Source: an uncultured Brevibacterium sp.
GTDB taxonomy: Bacteria > Actinomycetota > Actinomycetes > Actinomycetales > Brevibacteriaceae
Assembly: GCA_902489215.1 (NCBI GenBank)
Contig: CABTZE010000132.1
Span: 1-5,677 of the forward strand
Length of the DNA stretch: 5,677 nt
Direction: 5' to 3'
The notes under the pieces are model-generated. The model did no database searches. It worked only from the letters and a program-made list of their open reading frames with translations, and was not told the origin of the DNA. Shown here in pieces: positions 3,963 through 5,677 of this stretch (positions are counted from its first letter, which is position 1; each line of letters begins with the position of its first letter). Both the position numbers and the translations under genes were made by a program.

Positions 3963-5438
3963 TCAGTTGATCTTGACGTTGATCTGCTTGATCTGGGTGA
4001 AGCCTTCGAGCATGCCCTCAAGCGATGCTTCACGGCCGAAGCCGGAGGTCTTCATACCGCCGTAGGACTGACCGGCAACCTGACCGCCGCCCTGGTTGAC
4101 CTGCACCCAGCCGGACTCGATCTTGTCGGCAACGCGCAGCGCGCGGTCAACGTCCTTGGTGAAGACGTAGGCTGCCAGACCGTAGTCGGAGTCGTTCGCC
4201 ATAGCGATGACTTCGTCTTCCGTCTTGAACTTGATGACGGTCAGCACGGGACCGAAGATCTCTTCGCGCGAGGTCTTCCATTCGTTTTTGGCGTTCGCGA
4301 AGATGATCGGCGCGTGGTAGAAGCCGGGCTCGCCGACTTCGAGCTTGTCAGCGCCGTCGTAGGCGATTTCGACGCCCTCGTTGGCCTTGCCCATTTCAAT
4401 GTAGTTGGCGATCTGGTCGTACTGCTTCTTGTTGATGACGCAGCCGATGTCGCTGTCTTCATCACGCGGGTCGCCGACCTTCATCTTGGCAACACCGTCA
4501 ACGAGCTTGGCCAGGAAGTCGTCGTAGATGTCCTCGTGCAGGAACAGGCGCGAGCCCATGGTGCACGACTGGCCCTGACGGGCAAAGCGGGTCGACAGGA
4601 GAACCTGTTCGAGCGTGTAGTCGTTGTTCGCATCCGGGAACACGATGTTGGGGCTCTTGCCGCCCAGCTCCATCGAGGAGTGAGCCAGGCGAGCGCCGGC
4701 GACCTCAGCCACGTGGCGGCCTACACCGGTCGAACCGGTGAACGAAACCTTGTCGACGTCGTTGTGCTGGGTGAGAGCCTCACCAATGACCGAGCCCTTG
4801 CCGGTCACGACGTTGAGAACACCCGCGGGCAGGAAGTCCTGAATGATCTCCGCCATCTTGAGGATGGTCAGCGGTGCGTCTTCGGCGCACTTGAGGACAA
4901 GCGTGTTGCCCGCTGCCAGCGCGGCAGGAGTCTTGAACGCGGCAATCATCAGCGGCGAGTTCCACGGCAGGATGCCTGCCACAACGCCCAGCGGAACGCG
5001 GCGGGTGAACTGCAGCTGCGCATCGCCGGCCGGAAGGGTGTTGCCCTTCACTTCGCCTGCCACACCGGCCATGTAGCGGAACAGGTCAACAAGCGTCTGC
5101 GTTTCAGGGCGAGCCTGCGTGCGCAGAGCGTTGCCGGTGTCAATCGCGGTCAGCTGAGCGAGTTCTTCAGCCTGCTCTTCCAGTGCGTCGGCGCACTGTC
5201 CGAGGACCTTCTGACGCTCCTTGAAGTGCAGCGCCGACCACGCGGGGAAAGCAGCGCGAGCAGCCTTGACGGCACGGTCGGCGTCTTCTTCCTTGCCTTC
5301 CGGAACACGGGCAATCACGCGATTGCGGTCAATCGGCGTAATGACATCAGCCCACGAACCGTCAGCGGCTTCAACCCATTCGCCGCCGATGAGCATCTTC
5401 CAGTCTCTGACCTCGGGGAAGTCCCGTACCTGTGCCAT
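3963..5438 (-). CDS. NAD(P)-dependent aldehyde dehydrogenase
   Basis: This 491-residue enzyme of the aldehyde dehydrogenase superfamily oxidises an aldehyde to a carboxylic acid using NAD(P)+ in the cytosol. All core residues are visible: Asn160 in PWNSP, Lys183, the FTGSTGVG cofactor loop at 233-240, the general base Glu257 in MELGGKSP, the nucleophile Cys292 in GQSCTMGSR, and Glu393 in EEIFGP. Length and the C-terminal oligomerisation segment (GMKTSGFGRE) are normal. It resembles the betaine-aldehyde and related semialdehyde dehydrogenases, but the substrate cannot be read from the sequence and no pathway gene adjoins it. I chose ATG at 5438 because the family core starts soon after it and GAAAGGA lies 11 bases upstream; an in-frame extension to 5591 has no family similarity. 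It appears to be a single-gene transcript, with the hairpin at 3899-3951 as its end. Confidence 0.96.
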   Translation of the reverse strand: MAQVRDFPEVRDWKMLIGGEWVEAADGSWADVITPIDRNRVIARVPEGKEEDADRAVKAARAAFPAWSALHFKERQKVLGQCADALEEQAEELAQLTAIDTGNALRTQARPETQTLVDLFRYMAGVAGEVKGNTLPAGDAQLQFTRRVPLGVVAGILPWNSPLMIAAFKTPAALAAGNTLVLKCAEDAPLTILKMAEIIQDFLPAGVLNVVTGKGSVIGEALTQHNDVDKVSFTGSTGVGRHVAEVAGARLAHSSMELGGKSPNIVFPDANNDYTLEQVLLSTRFARQGQSCTMGSRLFLHEDIYDDFLAKLVDGVAKMKVGDPRDEDSDIGCVINKKQYDQIANYIEMGKANEGVEIAYDGADKLEVGEPGFYHAPIIFANAKNEWKTSREEIFGPVLTVIKFKTEDEVIAMANDSDYGLAAYVFTKDVDRALRVADKIESGWVQVNQGGGQVAGQSYGGMKTSGFGREASLEGMLEGFTQIKQINVKIN

Positions 5439-5537
5439 AGTCGTCTTTGTCCTTTCGGCATCTATGCGTTTGCGCTGTGCCCCGCTGCCGCAACCTGCCT
5501 CAACCGCAGAAGTGTGGTCGGGGACACTCTCGGACTC

Positions 5538-5543
5538 AGCATA
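5538..5543 (-). promoter_or_regulatory. Candidate -10 element for aldehyde dehydrogenase
   Basis: TATGCT on the minus strand fits the TANNNT pattern, 99 bases before the ATG. The best hexamer at the right -35 distance (TACAAG) is poor. The leader would be about 90 bases. It is low-confidence and based on pattern only. Confidence 0.25.
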
Positions 5544-5610
5544 GCCGCGCACAACCGGTGCTTGTAGGCCCCCGTCCGCCAGATTGCGCACAGCACGTGT
5601 GCGTGCGCGC

Positions 5611-5616
5611 TAGGGT
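5611..5616 (+). promoter_or_regulatory. -10 element placed for a leaderless start
   Basis: TAGGGT ends seven bases before the ATG at 5624. That distance would put the transcription start at, or one base from, the A of the start codon, the usual geometry of leaderless actinobacterial mRNAs. No strong -35 hexamer lies 17 bases upstream. AGGG (5612-5615) could instead act as a weak ribosome site. Confidence 0.4.
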
Positions 5617-5623
5617 CGTGAAC

Positions 5624-5677
5624 ATGACGATTGACCTGCTAGAAAACGTCAGCCCAGACTGGCTGGAAGCACTCGGC
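5624..5677 (+). CDS. Start of an unidentified protein, cut by window edge
   Basis: An open frame begins at ATG 5624 and runs 18 codons to the window end (MTIDLLENVSPDWLEALG). A -10-like TAGGGT lies just before it and the gene is divergent from the aldehyde dehydrogenase, so a real gene is likely. A GTG two codons earlier is an alternative start. The L-x-x-V-x-PDW-x-x-AL pattern faintly recalls the N-terminus of uracil-DNA glycosylases, but 18 residues are too few to assign a family. Confidence 0.5.
   Translation, partial: MTIDLLENVSPDWLEALG

Noticed and set aside
3651..5567. A 638-codon plus-strand open frame opposite the aldehyde dehydrogenase.
   Set aside because: It overlaps two supported genes, starts inside the membrane protein gene, and its translation resembles no protein. 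It is another codon-bias shadow.
5439..5591. An N-terminal extension of the aldehyde dehydrogenase by 51 residues.
   Set aside because: The extension has no similarity to the family, and a ribosome site precedes the internal ATG at 5438.
5586..5608. GCGCAC/GTGCGC inverted repeat around CACGTG before the right-edge gene.
   Set aside because: The arms are short, made of alternating GC bases, and the centres do not coincide; chance is a sufficient explanation.
1..5677. Mobile elements, CRISPR arrays, tRNA or rRNA genes, defence or biosynthetic clusters.
   Set aside because: No transposase, terminal repeats, regularly spaced repeats, structural RNA or toxin-like proteins were seen; gene content is conserved housekeeping type.

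Overview
The window reads as a chromosomal housekeeping segment of a moderately high-GC actinobacterium. The evidence is family-level: a GroEL closely resembling the actinobacterial GroEL2 type, a CIRCE operator overlapping the groEL promoter, a DUF3263 protein followed by a LytR_C membrane protein (a pair I recall as Rv0430-Rv0431/VirR in Mycobacterium tuberculosis), and a 68-residue cold-shock protein beside groEL. I cannot name the genus from the sequence alone.

Layout: five complete genes lie on the minus strand, one complete small gene lies on the plus strand, and a partial plus-strand gene is cut by the right edge. In the direction of minus-strand transcription the order is: aldehyde dehydrogenase (5438 to 3963), a DUF3263 protein overlapping a LytR_C membrane protein by one base (3326 to 2389), a cold-shock protein (2309 to 2103), and groEL (1677 to 46). 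The plus-strand gene at 3544-3825 encodes a two-helix membrane protein of unknown function. It is divergent from the DUF3263 gene and convergent with the aldehyde dehydrogenase; a perfect 18-bp hairpin separates the convergent pair. A second plus-strand gene starts at 5624 and runs off the window.

The genes look like separate transcription units, not one pathway. The stress proteins GroEL and Csp are adjacent but are separated by 425 bp holding a strong csp terminator, a second hairpin, an inverted TTAGCAAC/GTTGCTAA pair, a degenerate duplicated unit with a small terminator, and then the CIRCE-controlled promoter. DUF3263 and LytR_C look translationally coupled. No groES accompanies groEL here.

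I saw no mobile element, CRISPR array, tRNA, rRNA or defence system. The least explained parts are the csp-groEL intergenic region and the small membrane protein. Two very long plus-strand reading frames opposite groEL and the aldehyde dehydrogenase are codon-bias shadows.
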